Origin: Tamlana carrageenivorans
Lineage (GTDB): Bacteria; Bacteroidota; Bacteroidia; Flavobacteriales; Flavobacteriaceae
DNA length: 64,000 bases
Direction: 5' to 3'
NCBI RefSeq assembly: GCF_002893765.1
Contig: NZ_CP025938.1
Span: 1,240,001-1,304,000, forward strand
The notes beneath the pieces are model-generated. The model searched no databases. It saw only the letters and a program-made list of their open reading frames with translations, and was not told the origin of the DNA. Positions 1 to 6,694 of this stretch are shown in pieces. A program made the position numbers and the translations under genes. The number at the start of each line of letters is the position of its first letter. The first letter of the stretch is position 1.

Positions 1-316
1 GTTGAATATCTGTAAAGAAGGCAGGAAATACGATGTAGTCAGCCCAACGGATTAACCTTTCGTCAACTGGAGTATCGTATTCATCATGCTTCTTATTGAA
101 ATTCCATTTGTGAATTTGATTTACGATAGCTTTATGCGACTTGGTTTTGTTGAGCTCCAAGGCAGGTGCTATCATGCGGTAATAACCCGAAGCATTCATA
201 CAGGGAGCAACATACAACACATGTACTTTTTCGGCTTTGTCTTGTAGTTCAGGATATTTTTTCTCGAAGGAAAGAGAGCTGTTTAATCGCTCTAATAGTT
301 CGTTTACATTTCTCAT
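1..316 (-). CDS. Partial hypothetical protein of the integrated element (N-terminus only)
   Basis: The minus strand is open from an ATG at 316 to the window edge, about 105 residues, with no stop. The start overlaps the TGA of the preceding gene in an ATGA arrangement, so it is translationally coupled. The visible part reads LYVAPCMNASGYYRMIAPAL and later DYIVFPAFFTDIQ. A Gly-Tyr-Tyr-Arg after a first beta strand resembles the start of GT-B-fold glycosyltransferases, but that is a weak resemblance and I do not assign it. It is the most downstream visible gene of the leftward set at 1-2767. Confidence 0.7.
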   Translation of the reverse strand, partial: MRNVNELLERLNSSLSFEKKYPELQDKAEKVHVLYVAPCMNASGYYRMIAPALELNKTKSHKAIVNQIHKWNFNKKHDEYDTPVDERLIRWADYIVFPAFFTDIQ

Positions 317-591
317 GAGTTCACGTCTTTATTAACCGGAGTTCCCTCGAAATACTTTTCTATTTCGTTACCGGTTTGTTTGTCATAAATGATGGCTGCA
401 TCGGCTTTTGTGCCATATTCAGTCACTTTTTTTCTTAATCGAGCTAAGCCGATATTCCGGTCTATGAACTTGGAATACTTATGCTTCCAGTCCAATGACC
501 ATAGCGTTCTTACATTGCCATCTTTGAAATAGATGAGCAGTTTTGAAAGGGAATCCCTTTTTAATTTCCAACCTTCTTTGGGTGCTGTCAT
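313..591 (-). CDS. Hypothetical protein, 92 aa, integrated element
   Basis: Short basic protein (many Lys/Arg, no membrane segment or signal peptide) with no motif I recognise. Its ATG overlaps the stop of the upstream 159-residue gene by 4 nt and its TGA overlaps the next ATG by 4 nt. It is therefore one cistron of a tightly packed leftward operon. This packing, more than its sequence, is the evidence that it is a real gene. Confidence 0.65.
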   Translation of the reverse strand: MTAPKEGWKLKRDSLSKLLIYFKDGNVRTLWSLDWKHKYSKFIDRNIGLARLRKKVTEYGTKADAAIIYDKQTGNEIEKYFEGTPVNKDVNS

Positions 592-1067
592 GGTTTAAAT
601 TGTTTTATTAATGTTTTCAATGGAATAAGGCTATGGTACTTTTCACCATGGCATAAGAAAACCTTTACCAGGTTGTCTTGAAGCTGAATTTTAGCATTGA
701 CCTTTTCAGATGGGATAGCATGAGCAATGGCGAGATGCTGCAAATAATCACTCACTCGCTTCTCAACAATAGGCTGTAAACCTAATGCTGTTGTCATACC
801 ATCACCTGCAAAAAAGTCTATTAATTCAGGTGTGGGAATAGCGTAGAGCATTTCTTTTTCTGCGATCAATCGGGCTTTGCATTGTTTGTTTTGCAAGCCG
901 ATTTCAACAATCATATCCTCTTTATTGAGGTGAAAGTTTTTGGATTGAACTTGAAAATAGCCGTGCACATTGCTGATCACTTTCTTTTCGTAGCCAAAAA
1001 CATCTATGGTTACATTCTCCATATAGTTTTTAAGGCTCTCTTTAATTCCTTTTTTCTTTCCTAGCAT
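588..1067 (-). CDS. Hypothetical protein, 159 aa, integrated element
   Basis: Soluble protein without recognisable domain. It contains alternating beta-rich stretches (VTIDVFGYEKKVISNVHGYF) and a helical middle with LIDFFAGDGMTTALGLQPIV. It starts 2 nt after the TAG of the upstream 422-residue gene and overlaps the next cistron by 4 nt, so the four genes at 1-2338 read as one transcript. Function unknown; the neighbourhood (HTH regulators, serine recombinase) suggests an accessory or early gene of the mobile element. Confidence 0.65.
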   Translation of the reverse strand: MLGKKKGIKESLKNYMENVTIDVFGYEKKVISNVHGYFQVQSKNFHLNKEDMIVEIGLQNKQCKARLIAEKEMLYAIPTPELIDFFAGDGMTTALGLQPIVEKRVSDYLQHLAIAHAIPSEKVNAKIQLQDNLVKVFLCHGEKYHSLIPLKTLIKQFKP

Positions 1068-1069
1068 TT

Positions 1070-2338
1070 CTATCTGATTTGATGAATAACTTCCGGTTTA
1101 AGCACCGCTGCATGAAATAGGTGAAGTAGAGATTGGTCTTGGAGTTTGCCAATTCGAGTTTCACATTCTCGATATACCTGAAGCGAAGATTTTCTATTGG
1201 AATCCGTCTTTTTCTCGTTGTTCAGGTATTTTTTGATTTGAGCATGGAGAATGAGCTTCTTGCGGACTTCTTCTTTGCGTTCCAAGTGTTTCTGAAGCCA
1301 CTTTTTAGTTCCGGTGAATCCGGAAGGGTTGTTGGTATCGAAATAGCGATACGGCAGTTGGACAAAACGCTTTTCAGGATCCTTGGCTATATACTCCCTG
1401 ACCAAGTAAACTCGTTCGCAATAATTCTGATGCACACCTGAAAGAAACTTGTCGGAAACTGGCTCATACCACTTGACAAGCATCTCTTTGGCTTGATTTT
1501 CCTGAAATTCAGTTAGAAAAACATCCCTGTACAAAAGGTTTTTCGCCAGTTTCCACAAGCTTTCTGCATAAAAATTAAGGGAAGTGCTGCGAGCCGAACC
1601 GTCCTGTTGTTTCCAGTTTTGTTCATTATTGGCTCGCTTTCGCACTTTTCCCCCGGTATCTTTAGAAATTTTCGCAACTTTTTCCCCGGTGTTTCCAGTT
1701 AAAATGTTTCCAGTAGGGTATCCTGCTTTGCTTAAAATTTCCGTGAGCGATAGCGAACTCCGATTTCTTTGGTTACTAGTTCTTCTCTGATCCGAAGATG
1801 AACCGTTGGAGTTATCTACACCTATTAATAAATTATTTTTATTGTAACTATTGTTTCTAGTGTATGTATGAGGACAATTTGTCGTACCCTCATTTTTAAT
1901 TGATTGATTTTCAAGGTCTTTTTGTTTTGCTTCCTGCAACTCCTTTTCGGCTTCCAAAAGGTCTTTTCGACACCTTGCTAACAGTATTTTAGGGTTTATC
2001 AACAACTCATATCCGCTATTACTTCCGCAAAATTCTTTGCCTGTGATAATACCTGCTTCTTGCAGTTTAATGATATGTCTTTGAATGGTTCTTGGGCTAA
2101 CCTTGACCAATCCTGCTAATTGAGAGTTGTTTGTTTTTAGAGCCGGTAGATTTTCAGCCGTTAGCTCCATAATGCCATTTGCCTTAATCAAGAAAGCTCC
2201 ATAGATCCGAATGATTTCCTTTGCGGTAAAAAGTACTCCTGCTTTAATTTTATCGGGTAACGCCTCGTTTTTATCGTTGTGGTATTCCACGAACTGATCT
2301 AAGGCTTTATAAGAGATTGAATAATTAATGACCAACAT
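1070..2338 (-). CDS. Winged-helix/HTH protein, possible replication or regulatory protein of the element
   Basis: 422 residues from the ATG at 2338. An in-frame extension to 2440 exists but would overlap the end of the upstream gene by about 90 nt, so I prefer MLVINYSIS. Residues about 50-115 form a winged-helix-like DNA-binding region: SQLAGLVKVSPRTIQRHIIK is a clear recognition-helix pattern, followed by a wing with GSNSGYELLINP. A low-complexity, Ser/Asn/Gln-rich linker follows at roughly 135-210. The C-terminal half is helical and basic, with several Trp-Tyr residues. This layout (N-terminal winged helix, disordered linker, helical tail) is common in replication-initiation-like proteins of Bacteroidota plasmids and islands. 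The exact role is inference. Confidence 0.7.
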   Translation of the reverse strand: MLVINYSISYKALDQFVEYHNDKNEALPDKIKAGVLFTAKEIIRIYGAFLIKANGIMELTAENLPALKTNNSQLAGLVKVSPRTIQRHIIKLQEAGIITGKEFCGSNSGYELLINPKILLARCRKDLLEAEKELQEAKQKDLENQSIKNEGTTNCPHTYTRNNSYNKNNLLIGVDNSNGSSSDQRRTSNQRNRSSLSLTEILSKAGYPTGNILTGNTGEKVAKISKDTGGKVRKRANNEQNWKQQDGSARSTSLNFYAESLWKLAKNLLYRDVFLTEFQENQAKEMLVKWYEPVSDKFLSGVHQNYCERVYLVREYIAKDPEKRFVQLPYRYFDTNNPSGFTGTKKWLQKHLERKEEVRKKLILHAQIKKYLNNEKKTDSNRKSSLQVYRECETRIGKLQDQSLLHLFHAAVLKPEVIHQIR

Positions 2339-2349
2339 ATTGATAGAAT

Positions 2350-2679
2350 TTAAATGACCTGAGCAATAGCTCGATATATTCCAAAGGGTTTTAAGTCCAG
2401 ATTGGTGGCTTGTCTTACCAACCTGAATCGTTTCACCCAAATAATTTCCTGATAAGTAGTAGTGATGTCTGCCGCATCGAAATGAGCAACATAAATGAGG
2501 TAACCTTGCTTATAGAATGGTAACGGATTTTTGTAAAGCATACAGCCTTGCTCGGAGTGGAAGCTATGCCAGTTTCCGTCCTTCACGCCCTTTGGAAGAC
2601 TATAACGTATTTGGTCTTCCTCTAATGAGAGACCGTCTTTTGTCAAAACCTTGAAAAATATGTTAGCAGGTCTGACCAT
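2350..2679 (-). CDS. Hypothetical protein, 109 aa, integrated element
   Basis: Small soluble protein rich in aromatic residues (WHSFHSEQGCMLYKNPLPFYKQ), without a recognised domain. It ends 11 nt before the ATG of the winged-helix gene, in the same operon. Its start overlaps by 17 nt the end of a 34-residue frame at 2663-2767. Function unknown. Confidence 0.6.
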   Translation of the reverse strand: MVRPANIFFKVLTKDGLSLEEDQIRYSLPKGVKDGNWHSFHSEQGCMLYKNPLPFYKQGYLIYVAHFDAADITTTYQEIIWVKRFRLVRQATNLDLKPFGIYRAIAQVI

Positions 2680-2767
2680 TGTAAGAGTTTGTTTCTTGTA
2701 TCTGTTCTATCAATGCCTTTATCTCTAATAGTAAGGATTGATATTTACTATTTTGTATAACTTTCAT
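2663..2767 (-). CDS. Possible small protein, 34 aa
   Basis: Read directly from the minus strand: ATG at 2767, TAA at 2663-2665, encoding MKVIQNSKYQSLLLEIKALI and then EQIQETNSYNGQTC. The first 25 residues form an amphipathic helix. It starts 7 nt after the stop of the 80-residue HTH gene and overlaps the next gene start, as expected for a genuine coupled cistron. It is too short for certainty. Confidence 0.4.
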   Translation of the reverse strand: MKVIQNSKYQSLLLEIKALIEQIQETNSYNGQTC

Positions 2768-2774
2768 AAGCAAA

Positions 2775-3017
2775 TTAGTATTCCTTATTTAACACTTCTT
2801 CCGCATGTCGTTTCAATTCAGCACGTTTTTCTTTCATTTCCTGAATGACTAACCAACCTTCTTTCCAAATTTTTTCAGCCAAATGAAGACGTATTTCTTC
2901 ACCTTCCAAAAACTTATAAATTGTTGGACGTGAGATACCTGTGCGACCTTTAATCATTTGAATCCCCTTAACAGGAAGCTCATTTTTAAACTCTTTTATT
3001 TCTTCTCTTGTAAACAT
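2775..3017 (-). CDS. Small HTH DNA-binding protein, Cro-like
   Basis: 80 residues. Residues about 17-40 (IQMIKGRTGISRPTIYKFLE) are a helix-turn-helix in which GISRPTIYKFLEG is the turn and recognition helix. The C-terminal 30 residues are a basic amphipathic helix. It is the first gene of the leftward operon and is divergent from the 201-residue XRE-like regulator, with a shared operator region. That is the classical Cro/CI layout of phages and integrative elements. Which of the two acts as Cro and which as repressor is inferred from size and from the coiled-coil tail of the other. Confidence 0.7.
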   Translation of the reverse strand: MFTREEIKEFKNELPVKGIQMIKGRTGISRPTIYKFLEGEEIRLHLAEKIWKEGWLVIQEMKEKRAELKRHAEEVLNKEY

Positions 3018-3031
3018 GTTGTAAATATTTT

Positions 3032-3133
3032 GTAAATTTGTTTACCTTAAACAAAAATTATTACATATATTTGCGACAAAGATATACTAAAATAGTAAAC
3101 TAATGCAAATAAATTTATTAAAATGGTAAACTA
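3032..3133. promoter_or_regulatory. Divergent promoter/operator region of the element
   Basis: Shared control region of the leftward HTH gene and the rightward XRE-like gene. A GTAAA/TTTAC palindrome with a 4-nt spacer lies at 3032-3045. Two 17-bp direct repeats, 15 of 17 identical, lie at 3086-3102 and 3117-3133; both contain GTAAACTA and the second runs into the ATG of the rightward gene. A rightward -7 element TATATTTG sits at 3066-3073. A leftward -7 element TATCTTTG sits at 3084-3077 with TTTG 21 nt upstream at 3109-3106. The repeated GTAAAC half-sites are the likely repressor binding sites. Confidence 0.6.
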
Positions 3134-3738
3134 TGGTTGATAAAGAAATTTCAAGAGAAATGCTGAACGAACGATATGTGTCTGCAATAGAACATCTTAT
3201 GCGGATTCATACACTTAAAAATCAGCGTGAATTTTCCGCCATAATGGAAGAGAATCCAACGGTTTTCTCTCAGATTAAGTCAGGAAACAGGAATGCTTCG
3301 CTCACACAATTAACTAAAGTTGTAAACGATTTTGACCTGAATGCTAACTATTTCTTGAAGTTTGAGAACAAGAAGGAGCCCATCGAATATTCAGAGTTGA
3401 ATATCAATCCTTCTATTACTGGAGATAATCAAGATGTTATGGTCGGTAAGAATGTCTCAAAGAATGACGGTGTTGTTCATGGAGACTTCTATAATGTTGA
3501 AAAACTGATTAATCAAGCTCCACCTGAACTAAGGGAGCATATACATCAACTCCAGAAAAAGTACGAACTGCTCGAAAAAGAGAATGGCAGATTCAAGGAC
3601 GAAGTCAGTGAATTAAAAAAAATAATCACAAATATGACTTCGCAGCTCAATGATGCACATGCTCAAATCAAAGAAAAGGATGAGCGATTGTACCAAGCTC
3701 AATGCGAACTGATAGAGGTTTACAAAAAGAAAAAGTAG
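3133..3738 (+). CDS. XRE-like repressor with C-terminal coiled coil
   Basis: 201 residues. Residues 15-75 form a divergent lambda-repressor-like fold (LKNQREFSAIMEENPTVFSQ then IKSGNRNASLTQLTKVVNDF), the usual XRE arrangement of Bacteroidota phage and island regulators. Residues about 78-130 are a flexible linker with Asn-Gly-Asp motifs. Residues 135-201 are a heptad-patterned coiled coil (KYELLEKENGRFKDEVSELK), likely for oligomerisation. The start codon is embedded in one of the 17-bp operator-like repeats, so autoregulation is plausible. No peptidase or RecA-cleavage domain is seen, so induction would not use the LexA-type mechanism. Confidence 0.75.
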   Translation: MVDKEISREMLNERYVSAIEHLMRIHTLKNQREFSAIMEENPTVFSQIKSGNRNASLTQLTKVVNDFDLNANYFLKFENKKEPIEYSELNINPSITGDNQDVMVGKNVSKNDGVVHGDFYNVEKLINQAPPELREHIHQLQKKYELLEKENGRFKDEVSELKKIITNMTSQLNDAHAQIKEKDERLYQAQCELIEVYKKKK

Positions 3739-3742
3739 GATT

Positions 3743-4405
3743 ATGAAGAGCAATAATCACGTAGCGACCAATCAAGCTCCATTAGAGCAATTGCTTTTTT
3801 GTTTACGAAACAAAGAAGTGGACTGTGTTTTATTGTCTTCTGATCAAAATGTAAGCCTTTCATTTATCGATGGTATTAATAGAGCAATCCAGTATCAGGC
3901 AAGTGAATTTCAATTAAGCGAAGCTGCCATTCAGGAATTATCATCATCGCTTAACGAAAAAACTAACAAAAATGGTATATGGCTTAGTTATTTAGAAAGT
4001 CGTGTATTGGATGTATTAGTAAATGAAAAGTCTGAGCTAATCATTTTTAATAAGAATGGTGAATTAATTACGGGATTACAAGGAGTAGGCTACTTTGTTG
4101 TTCATCTAGCTGAATTAATAAAGGAAGCTTTTCCGGGAATTCATTCTTTGGCAAAAGAATTAAACTTGATTGCTGTCGAGCAAAAGGAATTAAAAGCACT
4201 GGACTTTATTCAAGACAAAAACTACCACAGCGTTAAAGTAATAAAACGCAAAGGTCAACTTGATAGAGTGGAATGCGAAGAGAAAATGCCTATTGACAAA
4301 AGGGTAATTGATATTATGAGAGATGCAGCTTTCCAAAGTATTTCCATTAACCAGGAAGACGGTAAAGCGGTGCATATTAATAGAGTAGTAAAACAGAAAT
4401 TATGA
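3743..4405 (+). CDS. Hypothetical protein, 220 aa, integrated element
   Basis: Starts 4 nt after the repressor gene and ends in an ATGA overlap with the next frame, so it is co-transcribed with the repressor. Mixed alpha/beta soluble protein without signal peptide or membrane segment. An internal stretch ESRVLDVLVNEKSELIIFNK followed by NGELITGLQGVGYF is beta-rich. I do not recognise the family. The position between repressor and recombinase is typical for lysogeny- or maintenance-module genes. Confidence 0.65.
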   Translation: MKSNNHVATNQAPLEQLLFCLRNKEVDCVLLSSDQNVSLSFIDGINRAIQYQASEFQLSEAAIQELSSSLNEKTNKNGIWLSYLESRVLDVLVNEKSELIIFNKNGELITGLQGVGYFVVHLAELIKEAFPGIHSLAKELNLIAVEQKELKALDFIQDKNYHSVKVIKRKGQLDRVECEEKMPIDKRVIDIMRDAAFQSISINQEDGKAVHINRVVKQKL

Positions 4406-4536
4406 AAGCTTTGAGAAATATTCAGGCTACATCACAAATACTGGTCTTATCAGAAGAAATGAGAGATTGGCGAAGTGAAGTAAAATGCGATCAACAAAAC
4501 ATGGATCTCATGCAGAGACGTATCAGAAAATTCTAA
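4402..4536 (+). CDS. Possible small protein, 44 aa, before the recombinase
   Basis: ATG at 4402 overlaps the TGA of the 220-residue gene (ATGA) and the frame ends with TAA at 4534-4536. The product begins MKALRNIQATSQILVLSEEM and continues as a charged helix with Arg/Lys at the C-terminus. It overlaps the next gene by 52 nt in another frame. The coupled start argues for translation; function unknown. Confidence 0.4.
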   Translation: MKALRNIQATSQILVLSEEMRDWRSEVKCDQQNMDLMQRRIRKF

Positions 4537-4691
4537 AGGCAGAAAAAATGACTCCGGAAAGATTAAGATCATTTCCGGGATTTGAAGAAATTGAAGAAGA
4601 TGAAGCAAAACACGTTATTGAAACACTTGAATGTTTTTGTGGAATCATTGTAAAACATATATCGAAAAAAGAAAGAGATGAAGAACCTTGA
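4485..4691 (+). CDS. Small acidic protein upstream of the recombinase, 68 aa
   Basis: Soluble 68-residue protein with an acidic centre (FPGFEEIEEDEAKHVIETLE) and a C-terminal hydrophobic patch CFCGIIVKHI. Its stop overlaps the recombinase start by 14 nt, implying coupled translation. Similar short genes directly before serine recombinases are frequent in flavobacterial islands; a role as recombination directionality or accessory factor is conceivable but only inferred. Confidence 0.55.
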   Translation: MRSTKHGSHAETYQKILKAEKMTPERLRSFPGFEEIEEDEAKHVIETLECFCGIIVKHISKKERDEEP

Positions 4692-6405
4692 TATTTTTAA
4701 GCCATTTGCGAAAGAATCGAAAGCACAGTCGATTAATATTGATGGGAAAGCGGTAATCTACACCAGGGTATCAACCAAAGAGCAGGCTGAAAACAATGCC
4801 AGTTTAGAAACTCAAAAGAAGTATTGCCTAGAATTCGCAAAGCGGAAAAATATTGAAGTTATTGAGTATTTCGGTGGAACATACGAATCTGCCAAAAGTG
4901 ACGAAAGGAAGCAGTTTCAAAAGATGCTGACTTTCGTAAAAAGAAGGAAAGACATATCCTACATCATCGTATATTCTTACGATAGGTTTTCAAGAACAGG
5001 AGCAAACGGAGCCTACATAAGTGATCAGTTAAAGCAACAAGGTATCGTAACATTTTCTGCAACTCAGGAAGTTGATACCATGACCGCAGCAGGTTCTTTT
5101 CAACAAAACCTATATTATATGTTCAGTCAATTCGATAATGAATTGAGAAGAGACAAGTCGGTTTCAGGAATGCGAGAGAAGCTTAGAAAGGGATATTGGA
5201 TAGGAACCATTCCATTTGGCTATACTAACCTAAACCCGGGCAAAGGAAAAGAACAGGATGTTGTAATCAATGAAGAAGGTGAGATATTAAGACACGCTTT
5301 TATTTGGAAGGCAAATGAGGATATAACTCACAATGAAATCTCCGACCGATTAGCGAAGAAGGGACTAATAGTAACCGCTAAAAAATTGAGCGACCTTTTT
5401 AGAAACCCATTCTATTGTGGATTGGTAGTGAGTTCACATATTCCCGGAGAAGTGGTGGAAGGAAAACATGAGGGTTTGGTATCAAAAGAAATATTTTTGA
5501 AGATCCACAAGCTATTAAATAAACGAGGATATGGAGAGAAACGCAATGCAGATTGTGATCACCTACCATTAAAGCAGTTTGTTCGTTCAGCGGATTGTGA
5601 CACCCCTTACACAGGATATTTAGTTCGAAAGAAAGGTCTTTACTACTATAAGAATAATCGTATCGGAGCAAAGGAAAACAGAAGTGCCAAAGTAATGCAT
5701 GAGAAGTTTACAGACCTTTTGAAGAACTATCAAATTCAAGATAAGAAATACATCGCTCCAATGAAGGAAGTAATGTACTATACTTTCAAGGCGGAGCATG
5801 AATCAAAAATTCAAGAGACGGCAGTGCAGCAGAAACAAATTTTAGAGATAGCTACAAAACTTGAAAGATTAGAGGAGCGATATGTTTTTGAGGAAATTTC
5901 TCAAAGTCAATATGGAAAGTTCAAGCAAAAGCTAGAAGCTGAGAAATACGAAATTGAGGAAAGTTTGTATAGCAACGGTTTTAATTTATCGAACCTTGAA
6001 AAAGCCATTGATTTATCGTTGAAATATTCCCTAAAACTCCCTGAATTGTGGGGTTCTGGAGATTTAGAGGTAAAGAGAAGTATTCAAAAAATGGTGTTTC
6101 CGGACGGGATTCTGTATGACTTCAAAAATGACGATTATCGAACCACCAGAATAAATTCAATTTTCAGCGTAATCCCTTCATTATCAGCAAAAAATAAGCA
6201 TAAAAAAAACGGGAATAAAACAGATTTCTCTGATTATTCCCGTTTAGTACTGAAGACGGGACTTGAACCCGTACGTCCTAATGGACATTGGATTTTAAGT
6301 CCAACGTGTCTACCAATTCCACCACTTCAGCATTGGAATATTTTTAAGAAAGTTTCAGAGCGAAAGACGGGATTTGAACCCGCGACCCTCACCTTGGCAA
6401 GGTGA
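4678..6405 (+). CDS. Large serine recombinase (integrase) whose frame continues through host tRNA genes
   Basis: The N-terminal resolvase domain spans about residues 22-165. AVIYTRVSTKEQ carries the catalytic Ser, and YSYDRFSRTG carries the conserved Arg-containing helix. A recombinase domain covers about 180-290 (GYWIGTIPFGYTNLNPGKGK). A reduced zinc-ribbon-like segment with Cys residues lies near 300-325, and a coiled coil at about 385-450 is typical of large serine integrases. The family integrates or excises elements by double-strand cleavage at short att sites. The conserved body ends near residue 510. From about 6210 the frame passes through a tRNA terminator, antisense tRNA-Leu (KTGLEPVRPNGHW) and antisense tRNA-Gly (KTGFEPATLTLAR). 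The last 65 or so residues are therefore host-derived sequence, and the element-chromosome junction should lie near 6170-6205. Confidence 0.9.
   Translation: MKNLDIFKPFAKESKAQSINIDGKAVIYTRVSTKEQAENNASLETQKKYCLEFAKRKNIEVIEYFGGTYESAKSDERKQFQKMLTFVKRRKDISYIIVYSYDRFSRTGANGAYISDQLKQQGIVTFSATQEVDTMTAAGSFQQNLYYMFSQFDNELRRDKSVSGMREKLRKGYWIGTIPFGYTNLNPGKGKEQDVVINEEGEILRHAFIWKANEDITHNEISDRLAKKGLIVTAKKLSDLFRNPFYCGLVVSSHIPGEVVEGKHEGLVSKEIFLKIHKLLNKRGYGEKRNADCDHLPLKQFVRSADCDTPYTGYLVRKKGLYYYKNNRIGAKENRSAKVMHEKFTDLLKNYQIQDKKYIAPMKEVMYYTFKAEHESKIQETAVQQKQILEIATKLERLEERYVFEEISQSQYGKFKQKLEAEKYEIEESLYSNGFNLSNLEKAIDLSLKYSLKLPELWGSGDLEVKRSIQKMVFPDGILYDFKNDDYRTTRINSIFSVIPSLSAKNKHKKNGNKTDFSDYSRLVLKTGLEPVRPNGHWILSPTCLPIPPLQHWNIFKKVSERKTGFEPATLTLAR
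6202..6242 (-). terminator. Intrinsic terminator of the tRNA-Gly/tRNA-Leu operon
   Basis: Nine-bp arms CGGGAATAA (6210-6218) and TTATTCCCG (6234-6242) enclose an inner CAGA/TCTG stem. On the minus strand they are followed by eight U residues (A run 6202-6209). It lies 5 nt beyond the 3' end of tRNA-Leu. It overlaps the 3' part of the recombinase frame, so it probably belongs to the host rather than the element. Confidence 0.75.
6248..6331 (-). tRNA. tRNA-Leu (anticodon UAA)
   Basis: On the minus strand the acceptor stem GCTGAAG (6331-6325) pairs with CTTCAGT (6255-6249; first pair G-U), with discriminator A at 6248. No CCA is encoded. The anticodon stem TTGGA/TCCAA carries loop CTTAAAA with anticodon TAA at 6297-6295. 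There is a long variable arm as expected for class II tRNA, and the T arm ACGGGTTCAAGTCCCGT. The serine recombinase element adjoins its 3' side. Confidence 0.95.
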
Positions 6406-6430
6406 TGCTCTACCCCTGAGCTACTTTCGC
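6359..6430 (-). tRNA. tRNA-Gly (anticodon GCC)
   Basis: The acceptor stem GCGAAAG (6430-6424) pairs with CTTTCGC (6366-6360), with discriminator T at 6359. The anticodon arm CACCT TGCCA AGGTG carries anticodon GCC at 6398-6396. The T-loop GGTTCAAATCC is standard. It is transcribed before tRNA-Leu in a two-gene leftward operon, with 27 nt between them. Confidence 0.95.
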
Positions 6431-6468
6431 AGTCTTTTTATGAACGTGCAACATTGCTATTGCGGGTG

Positions 6469-6498
6469 CAAATTTAATACTTTTAAACAAATACCAAA
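6469..6498 (-). promoter_or_regulatory. Promoter of the tRNA-Gly/tRNA-Leu operon
   Basis: On the minus strand TTTG (6498-6495) is followed after 18 nt by TAAATTTG (6476-6469), matching the Bacteroidota -33/-7 consensus TTTG and TAnnTTTG. The predicted transcript start lies near 6463, about 33 nt before the mature tRNA-Gly 5' end. Confidence 0.7.
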
Positions 6499-6694
6499 GC
6501 CTTTTTTAAAAATTTTTCAAATTATTTTAAGCTTATACCATTTCTACTTTAAAATGACTCAAATAAAAAGCAGGAATTTTTTGTTTAGGCGAAAAAGAAA
6601 ACTTAAGCATAGCCATAGCTACGGTTACGTTTTATTTTGAAGTATAAACGAAAAAGAACAAATTTTAATGACTCATTTTATGGTAAAAATGGTA

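Noticed and set aside
2339..2440. N-terminal extension of the winged-helix gene
   Set aside because: Would overlap the preceding gene by about 90 nt and has no conserved character; the ATG at 2338 with an 11-nt gap fits better.
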